In this document: positions 1-9,063 of the stretch, in pieces
Position numbering within the stretch: the first letter of the stretch is position 1
How the letters are laid out: each line of letters opens with the position of its first letter
NCBI GenBank assembly: GCA_029862975.1
Contig: JAOTWP010000036.1
Span: 1 to 33,372, forward strand
Length of the DNA stretch: 33,372 nt
Source: Acidobacteriota bacterium
Lineage (GTDB): Bacteria; Acidobacteriota; Thermoanaerobaculia; Multivoradales; JAHEKO01
Direction of reading: 5' to 3'
Program-made: the position numbers and the translations under genes
The notes under the pieces: generated by a model
What the model was told of the DNA's origin: nothing
The model's database searches: none
The model's input: the letters and a program-made list of their open reading frames with translations, nothing else

Positions 1-122
1 GCCGGCGCCGGGCGGCGGCGCGGGGAGCAGGGCGGGGAATCCTGAGCGAAGCGGCCGGGTTGCTCGAGCTGCGGACGGCGGACGACGCCGCCGCCCCGCT
101 CCCCTGCCCGCGGACGTCCGAC

Positions 123-833
123 ATGACCCGCTACCGCTTCGCGGCCGCCTTCGCCCTGCTCGCCGCCGTCGCCGGCGGGCTCGACGCCGAAGCCGGACCC
201 GAGAAGACGATCTACCTGGAGCTCTGGCGGCCCGCGCCGGAGGCGAGCGGGCAGGAAGAAGGGGCGCGCCCGATCCCGGGGGAGATGGCCGAGGCGCCCG
301 CCCTCCTCGTGGCCGTCGGCCGGCCGACCGCCGCGGCGCCGATCGCCGGCTGGTGCGAGCAGCTGCGTCGCCGGGACCCGCCCTCGGTGCTGCCCGACGT
401 CCTGCTGCGCGACGGCGCGTACGACCGCTTCGCCACGGAGTCGGTGCCGCTCCTGGTCGAGATCCTCGTCGACGACGTGGAGCTGCGCTACGCGCTCGGC
501 ACCGAGCGGCCGCGCGGCGCGACCGGCCTCGAGTTCCCCTTCTTCGAGCTCTGCCCGCTGGGCTTCGGGCGCCGCGCGGGCCCCGAATGGGCCGTCGACG
601 TCGTGCACCTCGCCAACCACCGCGGCGAGCACGTCGCTCTCGGCCTCTACAAGGGCGCGCTGCCGGCGACCGAGCGCGCCTCTCTCGAAGCCCAGTTCGG
701 CTACCCGAGCGCGCTGCCCGACCCGGCCGGCGTGGTCGTTCTCGGGAAGGGCAAGGAGGTCGAGGTGCTGCTGCTCGAAGAGTCGGCCGACGCCGGCGCC
801 TTCGACGCGCTGCGGGCGGCGATCGTGCGCTGA
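123..833 (+). CDS. Secreted hypothetical protein, 236 aa
   Basis: I do not recognise the family. The N-terminus (MTRYRFAAAFALLAAVAGG) has a basic start and a hydrophobic run ending in small residues, which fits a Sec signal peptide. The mature part is an acidic mixed alpha/beta-looking sequence with two Cys (one in a GWCEQL context, one in ELCPLG) and no transmembrane segment. An upstream in-frame TTG at 60 would add 21 residues before the signal sequence, so I chose the ATG at 123. The next gene begins 42 bases downstream on the same strand. The function is unknown; export to the periplasm is inferred only from the signal peptide. Confidence 0.6.
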   Translation: MTRYRFAAAFALLAAVAGGLDAEAGPEKTIYLELWRPAPEASGQEEGARPIPGEMAEAPALLVAVGRPTAAAPIAGWCEQLRRRDPPSVLPDVLLRDGAYDRFATESVPLLVEILVDDVELRYALGTERPRGATGLEFPFFELCPLGFGRRAGPEWAVDVVHLANHRGEHVALGLYKGALPATERASLEAQFGYPSALPDPAGVVVLGKGKEVEVLLLEESADAGAFDALRAAIVR

Positions 834-875
834 GAGGCCGGGCGCGGCGTGGCGGGCGGCTGCTAAGCTCCCGCC

Positions 876-3800
876 GTGCCCACCGCCGGCCACCCCGCTC
901 GAGGACCCAGGGAAGCCGCGGAGGAGCGGGCGATCGAGGGTCGCGGTCGCGTCGTGGTCGGGGCGCTCTGCCTCCTGCTCTCGGGCGCCGCGGCGCTCTT
1001 CTACGAGCTCGTCTGGTCGCACCAGTTCGCGGTCGTCTTCGGCAGCAGCGAGATCGCCACCGCTTCGGTGCTCGGCATCTACCTCGCGGGGCTGGGAGCC
1101 GGGGCGGCCCTGGCGCTGCGGCGCTGCCGGTCGAGCCGGCGGCCCCTGGTGACCTACGCCCTCCTCGAGGGAGCCATCGCGCTCTCGGCGCTCGCGGTGC
1201 CGTGGGGGCTCTCCTGGTGCCAGGAGCTCTTCTATCGCGCTCTGGCGACGGACGGGCTGCCGAGCGCGGCGCTCGGCGGCGGCTGGCTGTGGCAGCTGGC
1301 GATCACCACCGTGCTGCTCGCGGTGCCGACGCTGTGCCTCGGCGCTTCCTTCCCCTACGCGATTCGTGGGCTCGTCCTCGACGACCGGCGGGCCGCCAGG
1401 ACCACGGCGTGGCTCTACAGCGCGAACGTCCTCGGCGCGGTGACGGGCAGCCTCGCAGCCGGCCTCGTCGTCCTCCCCGCCGTGGGGATCCGGGCTTCGA
1501 CCTGGCTCGGCGCGGCTCTGAGCCTGGCGGCGGCCGGGCTGGCGCTCACCCTCCACCGCCGAGCCGCCCCCGAGCCGCCGCCCCCCAGCGGGCAGCCGGC
1601 GGGCGGCGAGGCGTTTCCGTTCGTCCCCGTCGTCATCCTCGCGGGGACGGTATCCCTGGCCACCCAGATCCTCTGGACCCGGCTGCTCATCCACTTCGTC
1701 GGCAGCGGCCTCTACGCGCTCTCGATCCTGCTCGCGGCCTATCTGCTGGGCCTCGCCGTCGGCTCGGCGATCGCGGGTACCGTCGGCTCGCGGCCGTCGC
1801 GCAACGCCACCGGCTTCGCGGTGGCGCAGCTCGCCGTCGCCGCCTGGTCGTGGGCCGCCTTCGCGGCGCTCGACGCCTGGGCCGGCGGCGGGCAGCCGGC
1901 GATTCTCGCGTTCGCGGACCGCCTGCTGCGCGGCGCCACCATCGCCGCGCTGACCCTCCTGCCCATCGCCGCCGGCTCCGGCGCCGCCTTCCTCTTTGCC
2001 ATCGGGGCGCGGACGCGCAGCGCCGGCGACGCCGCGCCCACGGTGGCGCGCGCCTACCAGCTGACGGCGCTGGGCAACCTCGCGGGCGGCATCGTGCTCG
2101 CCCTCCTCGTCTTCCCGCGCCTCGGGTTCGGCGGCTCGCAGGAGCTCCTCATCGGCCTCAGCCTGCTCGCCGCGGCGCTCGCCGCGTGGGCGACGCCAAG
2201 CCGCCGCCTGCTGCTGCCCTGCGCCGGAGTCCTGGCGCTCGGGCTGCTCTTCGTGCCCCTGCCCGCGGCGCTCGGCGTCCTCACGTTCAGCCCGCTGACC
2301 GGCGGCTCGGATCCCCGCGGCGTCGTCTTCGCCGCGCTCGGCACGAGCTCGTCGGTCGTGCTGACCGAGCAGGAGGGCGAATGGAGCCTGCGCACCAACG
2401 GCCTGGCCGAGGGGTCGATCCAGCCCCGCGGCGTCTCCCCCAGCCGCTCCGCGGTCACGCGCTGGCTGGGGATGCTCCCCTTCATGGCGCGTCCGGAAGC
2501 GACAGACGCGCTGGTCATCGGGCTCGGGGCCGGGACCACGGCCGAGTCCGTGCCGCGGACGGTCGCGCGCGTCGCCGTCGTCGAGATCGAGCGCCAGGTC
2601 GTCGAGGCCAATCGCAGCGTGGCCGCCGGGCGCCGCCAGGACCCGCTCGCCGACCCCCGGGTCGAGCTCGTGGTCAACGACGCCCGCGACGTCTTGAACC
2701 GCACCCGCCGGCGCTTCGACGTCGTCATCTCGCAGCCGTCCCATCCCTGGACCGCCGGCGCGGCCAATCTCTACACCCGCGAGTTCTTCACCGCGGTTCG
2801 CTCGCGCCTGCGACCGGGCGGCGTCCTGGCCCAGTGGCTCGGACTGCCGTTCGTCGACGCGCCGCTGCTGCGCTCCGTGCTGGCCACGCTGGCCGAGGTC
2901 TTCCCGTACGTCGAGGTCTACGGGCCGCCGCCCGGAGGGGCGATCGTCCTGCTCGCCTCCGCGGAGCCGCTGGACCTCCGGCTGGCCGCGCCCCTGCGCG
3001 CCGAGCTGACGGCCCTCGGCATCGGACGGTTGGAGGACGTCGCCGCGCACTGGGTCCTGAGCTCGGCGGGCGTGCGGGCCGCGGCGCAAGGCGCCGAGCC
3101 GGTGACGGACGATCGCAATCTGCTCGCCAGCGGGGCTCCGAGGGTCCTCGGCCGCGGTCTCGGCCGCTCGCGGGGACGCGAGGTCTTCGCGCTCCACGAC
3201 CCGCTGGCGGCGGACGTCGGCGCCCTGAGCCGGCTGGCCCTCGTGCAGCGCTTCCTCGCGCCGGAGCGCGTGGAGCGGGTTGCGCTCGCCGAGCCCGATT
3301 CCGCGTGGCGCCAGCTGCTGCTGACCTGGCTGCCGGCCGCCGCCGCCCGGGAGGCCAGGCCGCGGCTGCTCTCGAGCGTGCTCGAGATCGCTCCCGGCGA
3401 CGAGGTCGCGCGGGCCGCGAGCCTCGAGGCGGCCCGGGGATCGATCGCGCGCGGCTCCCCGCCGCCCGCGGCTCTGCGGGACCTGACGCCCGCGGAGAGC
3501 CTCCTCGTCGCCGGCTGGCGGGCCGCGGCGCTCGCCGACTGGGGCCGGCTCGCGGCGCTCGACGACGCCCTGGCCGCGCTCGAACCGAGCTCGCCCGCCT
3601 TCTGGGAGAGCCTGCTCCTGCGGGCTCAATGGCGGGCTCGCTCGGGTCGCGCGGCGGAGCAGCGGCAGGCCCTGGCGCTGCTCGACGCGCTCCTCGCCCA
3701 CGAGCAGACGGCCCAGGCGCTGCTGCTCTACGCGATCGCGGCGCGGCAGGCCGATCTGCCGGCGGGGACCCTCGCCGCCCTGTCCGACCTCTCGCGAATG

Positions 3801-3941
3801 CCCGCGCCGCAGCGCTCGCCGGCGATCGACGCGGCGGCGCGGCGGTTGCTGGCGGACCCGGAGGTCACGGCCGGCCGGGGCCCCTGGGCGGCGGAAGTCG
3901 CCCGCCGCCTCGGGGGCGGCGACCCTCCCGAGGCCCGGTAG
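876..3941 (+). CDS. Polytopic membrane protein with spermidine-synthase-like domain
   Basis: This 1021-residue protein has an N-terminal half of many hydrophobic segments (MFS-like; first helix around residues 25-50) and then a Rossmann-type SAM-binding domain. The domain shows a glycine loop (VIGLGAGTTAES), an acidic strand end (VVEIER) and the region VISQPSHPWTAGAANLYTRE that aligns with the active-site loop of polyamine aminopropyltransferases. That is the layout of 'fused MFS/spermidine synthase' proteins, common in Acidobacteriota and Deltaproteobacteria. The DxxD-type catalytic acids of true spermidine synthases appear replaced (SQPSH), so polyamine synthesis is doubtful. The last ~300 residues are helical and Ala/Leu-rich, possibly TPR-like. 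The GTG start lies just after a TAAGCT hexamer (864-869), so the transcript may be leaderless. Confidence 0.8.
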   Translation: MPTAGHPARGPREAAEERAIEGRGRVVVGALCLLLSGAAALFYELVWSHQFAVVFGSSEIATASVLGIYLAGLGAGAALALRRCRSSRRPLVTYALLEGAIALSALAVPWGLSWCQELFYRALATDGLPSAALGGGWLWQLAITTVLLAVPTLCLGASFPYAIRGLVLDDRRAARTTAWLYSANVLGAVTGSLAAGLVVLPAVGIRASTWLGAALSLAAAGLALTLHRRAAPEPPPPSGQPAGGEAFPFVPVVILAGTVSLATQILWTRLLIHFVGSGLYALSILLAAYLLGLAVGSAIAGTVGSRPSRNATGFAVAQLAVAAWSWAAFAALDAWAGGGQPAILAFADRLLRGATIAALTLLPIAAGSGAAFLFAIGARTRSAGDAAPTVARAYQLTALGNLAGGIVLALLVFPRLGFGGSQELLIGLSLLAAALAAWATPSRRLLLPCAGVLALGLLFVPLPAALGVLTFSPLTGGSDPRGVVFAALGTSSSVVLTEQEGEWSLRTNGLAEGSIQPRGVSPSRSAVTRWLGMLPFMARPEATDALVIGLGAGTTAESVPRTVARVAVVEIERQVVEANRSVAAGRRQDPLADPRVELVVNDARDVLNRTRRRFDVVISQPSHPWTAGAANLYTREFFTAVRSRLRPGGVLAQWLGLPFVDAPLLRSVLATLAEVFPYVEVYGPPPGGAIVLLASAEPLDLRLAAPLRAELTALGIGRLEDVAAHWVLSSAGVRAAAQGAEPVTDDRNLLASGAPRVLGRGLGRSRGREVFALHDPLAADVGALSRLALVQRFLAPERVERVALAEPDSAWRQLLLTWLPAAAAREARPRLLSSVLEIAPGDEVARAASLEAARGSIARGSPPPAALRDLTPAESLLVAGWRAAALADWGRLAALDDALAALEPSSPAFWESLLLRAQWRARSGRAAEQRQALALLDALLAHEQTAQALLLYAIAARQADLPAGTLAALSDLSRMPAPQRSPAIDAAARRLLADPEVTAGRGPWAAEVARRLGGGDPPEAR

Positions 3942-3978
3942 ACGCGGGAGCTTCCGGGCGGTAACCTCTGCGCCCTGT

Positions 3979-5694
3979 ATGGTCGACTGGCGCCAGGTCC
4001 TGCGGCCCCGAGCCGTTCTCGTGCTCCTCGGTGGAGCCTGTCTGCTCGCCTGCGGCGCCGAGCCCGCACCGGACGGCGTGCTTGCCCGCACGGTCGACGG
4101 CGACGTCACGGCCGCCGAGCTCGACAGCTACATCCTGTCGCTGCCCCCGGCCCGCCGCAGGCCCGCCGAGGACCAGAAGCCGGCCGACTGGCGGCGCGAG
4201 CTCCTCGAGGAGATGCTCGTCGCCCGGCGGCTCGCCGCGGAGGCGGCGGAGGCCGAGCTGCTGGCCACCGACGAGGGGCGGCTCTATTTCGACGCCCTGT
4301 GGCAGCCGGTGCTCGTCGACCGGGTCCGCGAGCGGCGGATCGCCGCCAAGGTCGCCGTCACCGACGAGGAGCTACGCGAGTTCTACGACGCCCACCCCGA
4401 GGAGTTCGGTCACGGCCCGCAGATCCGCCTGCGCCACATCTTCAAGCGCACGACCCGCGACGCGTCGCCGGAGGAGCGGGCGGCGGCGCGCAGCGCCATC
4501 GACGACCTGCACCGCCAGCTCATGGCGGGGGCGAGCTTCATCGAGCTCGCCCGCAACCAGTCCGACTCCGAGACGGCGCCGCTCGAGGGGCTCATCGGGC
4601 GGCTCGACCCAGGCGCGCTGGGACCCGCCGCCGACAAGATCGTGTGGGCCCTCGAGGAGGGCGAGATCAGCGACGTGGTGAGCACCCCCGTGGGCTTCCA
4701 CATCTTCCGGGTGGACAACCGCCTCGCCCCGTTCCACATGGAGTTCGCGGAGGCGCGCACCAGGCTCCGGCGCCGCTTCGAGCGGGAGAAGACCGAGGCG
4801 ACCCTCGACGAGTACTTCGAAGAGCTCGTCGCGGCCTCCGGCGCCGACTGGAGCCCCCAGGATCTCGACGGCGGCGACGACGCGGTGCTCTTCGCCCTCG
4901 GCGACTTCCGGCTCACCCGCGGCGAGCTCCTCGAGCGGGTGCTCGCCATGCCCTTCGTCGATCAGCGGTCCGTCCCGCTGGCCGAGCACCTGCGGCAGCT
5001 CGCCGCCTGGCAGCTCTACCTCTGGGAGGCCGAGCGGCTGGACCTCGACGCCGAGCTCGCGGCCGAGCGGCAGGAGATGGAGCGCACGGCGCAGGTCGAG
5101 CTGGCCTATCGCGGCCGCCGCCGCGCCTTCCTCGAAGCCCTCGACGACGCGGCGCTCGAGGCCTACTACGAGGAGAACCGCGAGCGTTTCCGCTCGCGGA
5201 ATCTGCTGCGGGTGCGGATGCTGCTGCGGCTCTTCGACGAAGAGGGACCGGGGTGGTTCGCGCTCTACGAGGAGCTCGATCGGGTGGCCCGCGGGGTGCG
5301 GGCCGGCGAGCTCGACTTCGCCGCCGAGGCCGCCAGGCTGTCGGACGACCTGTCGGCGGCGCGGGGGGGCGACACGGGCTGGATCCGTCCCGGCGCCATC
5401 GGCGACTGGTCCGGCCCCCGCGCCTCGCGGGCGGTCCTCGACCTGCCGCTGGGCCAGATCAGCGATCCGATCCTCGTCGAGAGCTACGACGAGAACCGGA
5501 TGCTCTACGAGCGGCGGGGCTACATGCTGGTGCGTCCCGAGGAGATTCGCGGCTCGGGCGACCGGACGTTCGCGGAGGTCCGCGACGAGGTCGCCGAGCG
5601 TTTCGTCGCCACCGGCAGCGAGACCCTCCAGCGGCAGATCGGCCGCGAGGTGCTGGAAGAGATCGAGGCGACCATCTTCCAGGATCGTCTCTAG
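3979..5694 (+). CDS. Peptidyl-prolyl cis-trans isomerase lipoprotein (double parvulin)
   Basis: This is a 571-residue SurA/PrsA-like periplasmic foldase. A lipobox (LLAC, Cys25) predicts lipid anchoring. An N-terminal helical chaperone-like part precedes a parvulin domain at about residues 148-248, with the start IRLRHIFKR, the serine/acid segment ARNQSDSETAP and the closing VGFHIFRVDNR. A second, more divergent parvulin-like domain follows at about residues 405-525 (LLRVRMLLR, GGDTGWIRPG, YMLVRPEEI). The family isomerises Xaa-Pro bonds and helps fold outer-membrane and secreted proteins. The stop codon TAG shares its G with the GTG start of the next gene, so the two are probably co-translated. 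The second domain may be non-catalytic. Confidence 0.85.
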   Translation: MVDWRQVLRPRAVLVLLGGACLLACGAEPAPDGVLARTVDGDVTAAELDSYILSLPPARRRPAEDQKPADWRRELLEEMLVARRLAAEAAEAELLATDEGRLYFDALWQPVLVDRVRERRIAAKVAVTDEELREFYDAHPEEFGHGPQIRLRHIFKRTTRDASPEERAAARSAIDDLHRQLMAGASFIELARNQSDSETAPLEGLIGRLDPGALGPAADKIVWALEEGEISDVVSTPVGFHIFRVDNRLAPFHMEFAEARTRLRRRFEREKTEATLDEYFEELVAASGADWSPQDLDGGDDAVLFALGDFRLTRGELLERVLAMPFVDQRSVPLAEHLRQLAAWQLYLWEAERLDLDAELAAERQEMERTAQVELAYRGRRRAFLEALDDAALEAYYEENRERFRSRNLLRVRMLLRLFDEEGPGWFALYEELDRVARGVRAGELDFAAEAARLSDDLSAARGGDTGWIRPGAIGDWSGPRASRAVLDLPLGQISDPILVESYDENRMLYERRGYMLVRPEEIRGSGDRTFAEVRDEVAERFVATGSETLQRQIGREVLEEIEATIFQDRL

Positions 5695-7859
5695 TGGTCC
5701 CGCCGCGCCGCCGCTCGCTGTCCGTCCTGGCGCTTCTGGCGCTGGCCGCGCTCGGCTGCGAACGCCGCGGCGGCGACCTGAACGTCCTCATCCTGACGCT
5801 CGACACGACGCGGGCGGACCGCTTCGGCGTCGCCGGCTCGACCGTCGCGCGAACGCCCCACTTCGACCGCTTCAGCGCCGAGCGGGCGGTCCGCTTCGAG
5901 CACGCGATCACCGCGGCGCCGATCACCTTCCCCTCCCACAGCAGCATCATGACGGGGACCTACCCGGTCTTCCACGGCGTCCACGACAACGACTACTACC
6001 GGCTCGACGACAGGGTCACGACCCTGGCCGAGATCCTGGGCGGCGCGGGCTTCGCGACCGCCGCCTTCCTCGCGGCCTATCCGCTGGACTCGCAGGTCAA
6101 CCTCGACCAGGGCTTCGAGCTCTACGACGACGACTACGAGGCGGACTGGACGGCGGCCGAGAAGCGCGCCCGGACGGACCTTGCCTTCGGGTTTCTGGAG
6201 CGCAAGTCGGACCGGGTCAACCTCGCCGTCGAGCGCTGGCTCGAAGAGCGCCGCTCCGGGCGCTTCTTTCTCTGGGTCCACTATTTCGATCCGCACCAGC
6301 CCTACGACGCGGCGGCGCCCTACGACAGCCAGTTCGCCGAGCCGTACGACGCGGAGATCGCCTTCATGGACGAGAGCTTCGGCGATCTCGTCGCCCTGCT
6401 CGAGGAGCGCGGGCTGCTCGAGCGCACGCTCGTCGTCGTCGTCGGGGACCACGGCGAGGCGCTGCGCCAGCACGGCGAGCCGACCCACGCCGCCTTCCTC
6501 TACGACGCCACGATGAACGTCCCGCTCTGGGTGGCCCACCCCGGCCGGGGAGCTCCGGGCACGAGCGTCCCGGCGACGGTGCGGACCATCGACGTGGCGC
6601 CCACGGTGCTCGACCTGCTCGGCATGAGCCCGCCGGGGGAGATGCAGGGCAGAAGCCTCGCGCCGCTGCTCGACGAGCCGGATCGGGAGTGGAGCGAGCC
6701 CGCGCTCATCGAGTCCTACTACACCAAGTTCCAGTTCGGCTGGGCGCCGCTGCGCGGCCTGATCGACGAGGGGTGGAAGTACGTGGAGGGGCCGGCCCCG
6801 GAGCTCTACGACCTGCGCCGGGATCCGCAGGAGGTCACGAACCTCGTCGCGGGGAACCCCGCCAAGGCGGCGCAGATGCAGGAGCGCCTCATCCGGCTGT
6901 GGCGCCGCCTGGCGGCCGCCGACCCCGGGCGCTCGGCCGTGGCCGCCGCCGACCCCGAGGCGCAGCGCAAGCTCGCCGCCCTCGGCTACCTGACCGGCAC
7001 CGGCTCGGCCAGCAGCCGGGCCCGCGAGTTCCCGACGCCCGCGGAGCTGGCGGCGATGCCCAACCCCATGGCCCGGACGACGGCGCTCTCCTACATCAAC
7101 TTCTCCTTCGAGCTCCTGCGCTCCAGGCGCTCCCAGGAAGCGCTCTCCGTCGCCCGCGCCGGCCTCGAGATCGACCCCACGAACAGCCGCCTGCAGCTCT
7201 CCGTGGCCCGCGCGGCGGCCACGCTCGGACTCTACGACCAGGCCGAGAAGGCGGTCCGGGCCGCCCGGGCGCTCGATCCCGACTCGCCGGAGGGTCCCGA
7301 CCTCATGGGTCGCATCGACCTGCAGCGCGGCGACTACGAGGCCGCGGCGCAGGCCTTCGCCGAGGCCCTGACTCTGGGCTCGGCGCGCCGCGAGACCCTG
7401 GCGTTCGCCGCCACGGCCCTCGCCGGGAAAGGCGACGTCGACGCGGCGATCGAGCACTACGAGGCGGCCCTCGAGCTCGACCCGGACGTCGACGTGCGCC
7501 TGAAGCTCGCCAACCTGCTGGTGCGGCAGGAGCGCTGGGAGGAGGCGCGGCTCCAGCTGCAGGAGGCGCAGGAGCGCCGCCCCTACTCGAGCCAGGTCCG
7601 CTTCGCCATCGCCCAGCTCTACGGCCTGACCGGCAACCTCGAGTTCAGCCGCCGGCAGTGCGAAGAGGTCCTCGTGCTCGAGCCGCGGCATCTCGGCGCC
7701 AAGGTGCTGCTGGCCGAGATCCTCTACCGGGAGAACGAAGACACCGAGCGCGCCGCGCGCCTGCTGCGGGAGACGATCGACGCCGCCGGAGCCGACAGCC
7801 CCCTGGGGCAGCAAGCGGCAGCGCTGCTCGAACAGGGCACGAGCGCGGGCGAGAGTTAG
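5694..7859 (+). CDS. Sulfatase-fold hydrolase with TPR tail, lipoprotein
   Basis: This 721-residue protein starts at the GTG that shares its first G with the upstream stop. Residues 11-22 form a signal sequence with lipobox ending LAALGC (Cys22). The alkaline-phosphatase/sulfatase fold follows: a metal-binding Asp37 in LILTLDTTRADR, the nucleophile region APITFPSHSSIMTG, and VVVVGDHGEAL. The usual formylglycine signature CxPSR reads T78-F-P-S-H here, so the nucleophile would be Thr, as in phosphatases and phosphoethanolamine transferases, rather than a formylglycine sulfatase. Residues ~480-700 contain about five TPR-like repeats (SVARAAATLGLYDQAEKAVR and similar). It is predicted to be an envelope hydrolase, perhaps acting on lipid or glycan phosphoesters; the substrate is unknown. 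Confidence 0.8.
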   Translation: MVPPRRRSLSVLALLALAALGCERRGGDLNVLILTLDTTRADRFGVAGSTVARTPHFDRFSAERAVRFEHAITAAPITFPSHSSIMTGTYPVFHGVHDNDYYRLDDRVTTLAEILGGAGFATAAFLAAYPLDSQVNLDQGFELYDDDYEADWTAAEKRARTDLAFGFLERKSDRVNLAVERWLEERRSGRFFLWVHYFDPHQPYDAAAPYDSQFAEPYDAEIAFMDESFGDLVALLEERGLLERTLVVVVGDHGEALRQHGEPTHAAFLYDATMNVPLWVAHPGRGAPGTSVPATVRTIDVAPTVLDLLGMSPPGEMQGRSLAPLLDEPDREWSEPALIESYYTKFQFGWAPLRGLIDEGWKYVEGPAPELYDLRRDPQEVTNLVAGNPAKAAQMQERLIRLWRRLAAADPGRSAVAAADPEAQRKLAALGYLTGTGSASSRAREFPTPAELAAMPNPMARTTALSYINFSFELLRSRRSQEALSVARAGLEIDPTNSRLQLSVARAAATLGLYDQAEKAVRAARALDPDSPEGPDLMGRIDLQRGDYEAAAQAFAEALTLGSARRETLAFAATALAGKGDVDAAIEHYEAALELDPDVDVRLKLANLLVRQERWEEARLQLQEAQERRPYSSQVRFAIAQLYGLTGNLEFSRRQCEEVLVLEPRHLGAKVLLAEILYRENEDTERAARLLRETIDAAGADSPLGQQAAALLEQGTSAGES

Positions 7860-7972
7860 CGGGTCCGCCGGCGCCGGTGGCGTGGCACTCGGCCGGTCGA
7901 CGCCGCTCCTGCCACCGGGACCTCCCGGGACTCGCATCCCCGAGTCGCTGCCTGGTCCGCTTTCGATCGCCT

Positions 7973-8007
7973 GGGCGCCAAGCGCCACGGCATGGCGCTT
8001 GGCGCCC
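7973..8007 (+). terminator. Strong hairpin between convergent genes
   Basis: A perfect 15-bp inverted repeat (arms 7973-7987 and 7993-8007) with a 5-base loop CGGCA lies 113 bases after the sulfatase-like gene and before the end of the opposing gene. No U-tract follows. Its position between convergent genes suggests a bidirectional terminator or transcript-end stabiliser. Confidence 0.55.
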
Positions 8008-8030
8008 TGCCCGGAACTCGCAAAGAGGGA

Positions 8031-8058
8031 GCCGGGTGCCCTGGAGGGGGCACCCGGC
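8031..8058 (-). terminator. Hairpin after secreted-protein gene
   Basis: An 11-bp stem (8031-8041 with 8048-8058) and 6-base loop sit 29 bases past the stop of the minus-strand gene ending at 8088. On the minus strand the stem is followed by CTCCCTCTTTG, a pyrimidine-rich stretch with a short T run. This looks like an intrinsic terminator. Confidence 0.55.
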
Positions 8059-8087
8059 CTCGAGAGTCGTCTGGTTGCTGCGTCAGG

Positions 8088-8813
8088 CTAGCTGACGTCG
8101 AAGCCCATCAGCTCGACGGGGACGCAGTTCGCGTCCTCGACGGTGACGCGGATCATCCAGTTGCCGCCCAGCCCGAGGTTGGTCAGGGTCGTCGGCGTGT
8201 ACTGGGTCATGCCGCAGAGCGCGCAGTCGAGCCAGATGCGCCCGGCCGGCGGTCCGTTGGTGTCGCGGCCCGCGAAGCCGGTGGGGGTGCGCAGCCCGGC
8301 GTAGAAGTTCGAGGTGCCGGTGACGACCGCGGCGCCGGGGCCGACCGGCCGCGAGGTCAGCTGCGTCGCCGGACAGGCTCCGAAGGCCGGCAGCGGCGGG
8401 ACGGGGATGAACAGGCCGCCGTTGGCGGGCGGCGCCGCCGGACCGGCCTGCCCGAAGGCGAAGGCGGTCCCGATGCCGGTGTTCATACGGCTCGTCAACT
8501 GGACGACGTCGAGTCCCGACTGGATGCACTGCGTCGGCACGTCGAAGTCGACGTAGTCGGTCACCGTGACGCCGGCGCCGAGGCCGCTCTCGCAGGTGCC
8601 GTCGTCGAAGGAGAGGACCGACAGGGCCTCGCCGACGGGGGTGATGTCCATGGGGCCCCTTTCGACCCGCGGCAGGTTCTGCGTCTGCTGCGGCGGCTCG
8701 CAGCCGGCGCAGGCGCGCGCCTGCGCGGCGTCCTGGGCGCGAATGACGGTTCCGGCTGCCACTACGATGGCGACCGCGACGATGCCGAGAATGATAAGCG
8801 ACTTCCGGTTCAT
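8088..8813 (-). CDS. Secreted protein, downstream copy of a tandem pair
   Basis: This 241-residue protein has a signal anchor (MNRKSLIILGIVAVAIVVAAG) and no recognised domain. A good Shine-Dalgarno (AGGAGGG) lies 4-10 bases before the ATG at 8813, which fixes the start over a longer in-frame extension. It is closely similar along its whole length to the gene at 9064-9777: both carry CAGCEPP/CASCAPP after the signal peptide, LSFDDGTCESGLGAGVTVTD, FAFGQAGPAAPPANGGL and the ending VELMGFDVS. The C-terminal half looks beta-rich and Gly-rich. It is one product of a local tandem duplication. Function unknown; envelope or extracellular location inferred. Confidence 0.75.
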   Translation of the reverse strand: MNRKSLIILGIVAVAIVVAAGTVIRAQDAAQARACAGCEPPQQTQNLPRVERGPMDITPVGEALSVLSFDDGTCESGLGAGVTVTDYVDFDVPTQCIQSGLDVVQLTSRMNTGIGTAFAFGQAGPAAPPANGGLFIPVPPLPAFGACPATQLTSRPVGPGAAVVTGTSNFYAGLRTPTGFAGRDTNGPPAGRIWLDCALCGMTQYTPTTLTNLGLGGNWMIRVTVEDANCVPVELMGFDVS

Positions 8814-8872
8814 GAGCCCTCCTGTCGATGCCGACCACTGCCCGGTCGAGGTTGTACTTCTTACGAGCTGGC

Positions 8873-8902
8873 AGCATACCAGAAGCACGCATCCCCTGAC
8901 AA
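8873..8902 (-). promoter_or_regulatory. Sigma-70-like promoter for the 8088-8813 gene
   Basis: On the minus strand TTGTCA (8902-8897) and TATGCT (8878-8873) are separated by 18 bases, about 60 bases before the start codon. It lies in the region between the oxidoreductase remnant and the gene, so the downstream copy may have its own promoter. Confidence 0.4.
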
Positions 8903-8939
8903 AGTCAACCCGCGGGGCGAGACGCCCGCGGCCGCCCGG

Positions 8940-9060
8940 TCAGGCGGAGGCTGTGGTGGTCCCCTCGCGCCCTGCCGGCAGCAGGGCGAACGCCTCGTCC
9001 ACCTGCTGCCAGCCGACCCCTTTGAGAAGGTGGCGCTACGGCCGCAGGACCCGGGGTCGA
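8940..9060 (-). pseudogene. 3' remnant of the FAD oxidoreductase gene
   Basis: Read on the minus strand, this stretch gives SCGR, a stop, then RHLLKGVGWQQVDEAFALLPAG and, after about ten more residues, a TGA at 8942-8940. The end of the intact oxidoreductase (9906-11141) reads KSYGRNSTFLMRVGWQQVD and continues EAFALLEAAQ. The match, the internal stop and the location directly after a secreted-protein gene show that the duplicated unit was [oxidoreductase 3' end + secreted-protein gene]. The spacing from stop to next start is 126 bases here and 128 bases at the intact copy, which supports this. It is not expected to make protein. Confidence 0.75.
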
Positions 9061-9063
9061 CGC

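Noticed and set aside
353-3964. Long Arg/Pro/Ala-rich open frame on the + strand overlapping the first two genes
   Set aside because: Its translation is low-complexity RR/GR/AR sequence typical of the +1 shadow of GC-rich genes, while the overlapping frames show signal peptides, membrane helices and a SAM-binding domain.
5691-7988. 765-residue open frame on the minus strand opposite the sulfatase-fold gene
   Set aside because: It is the antisense image of a real gene, rich in V/E/G/L/R repeats with no recognisable domain.
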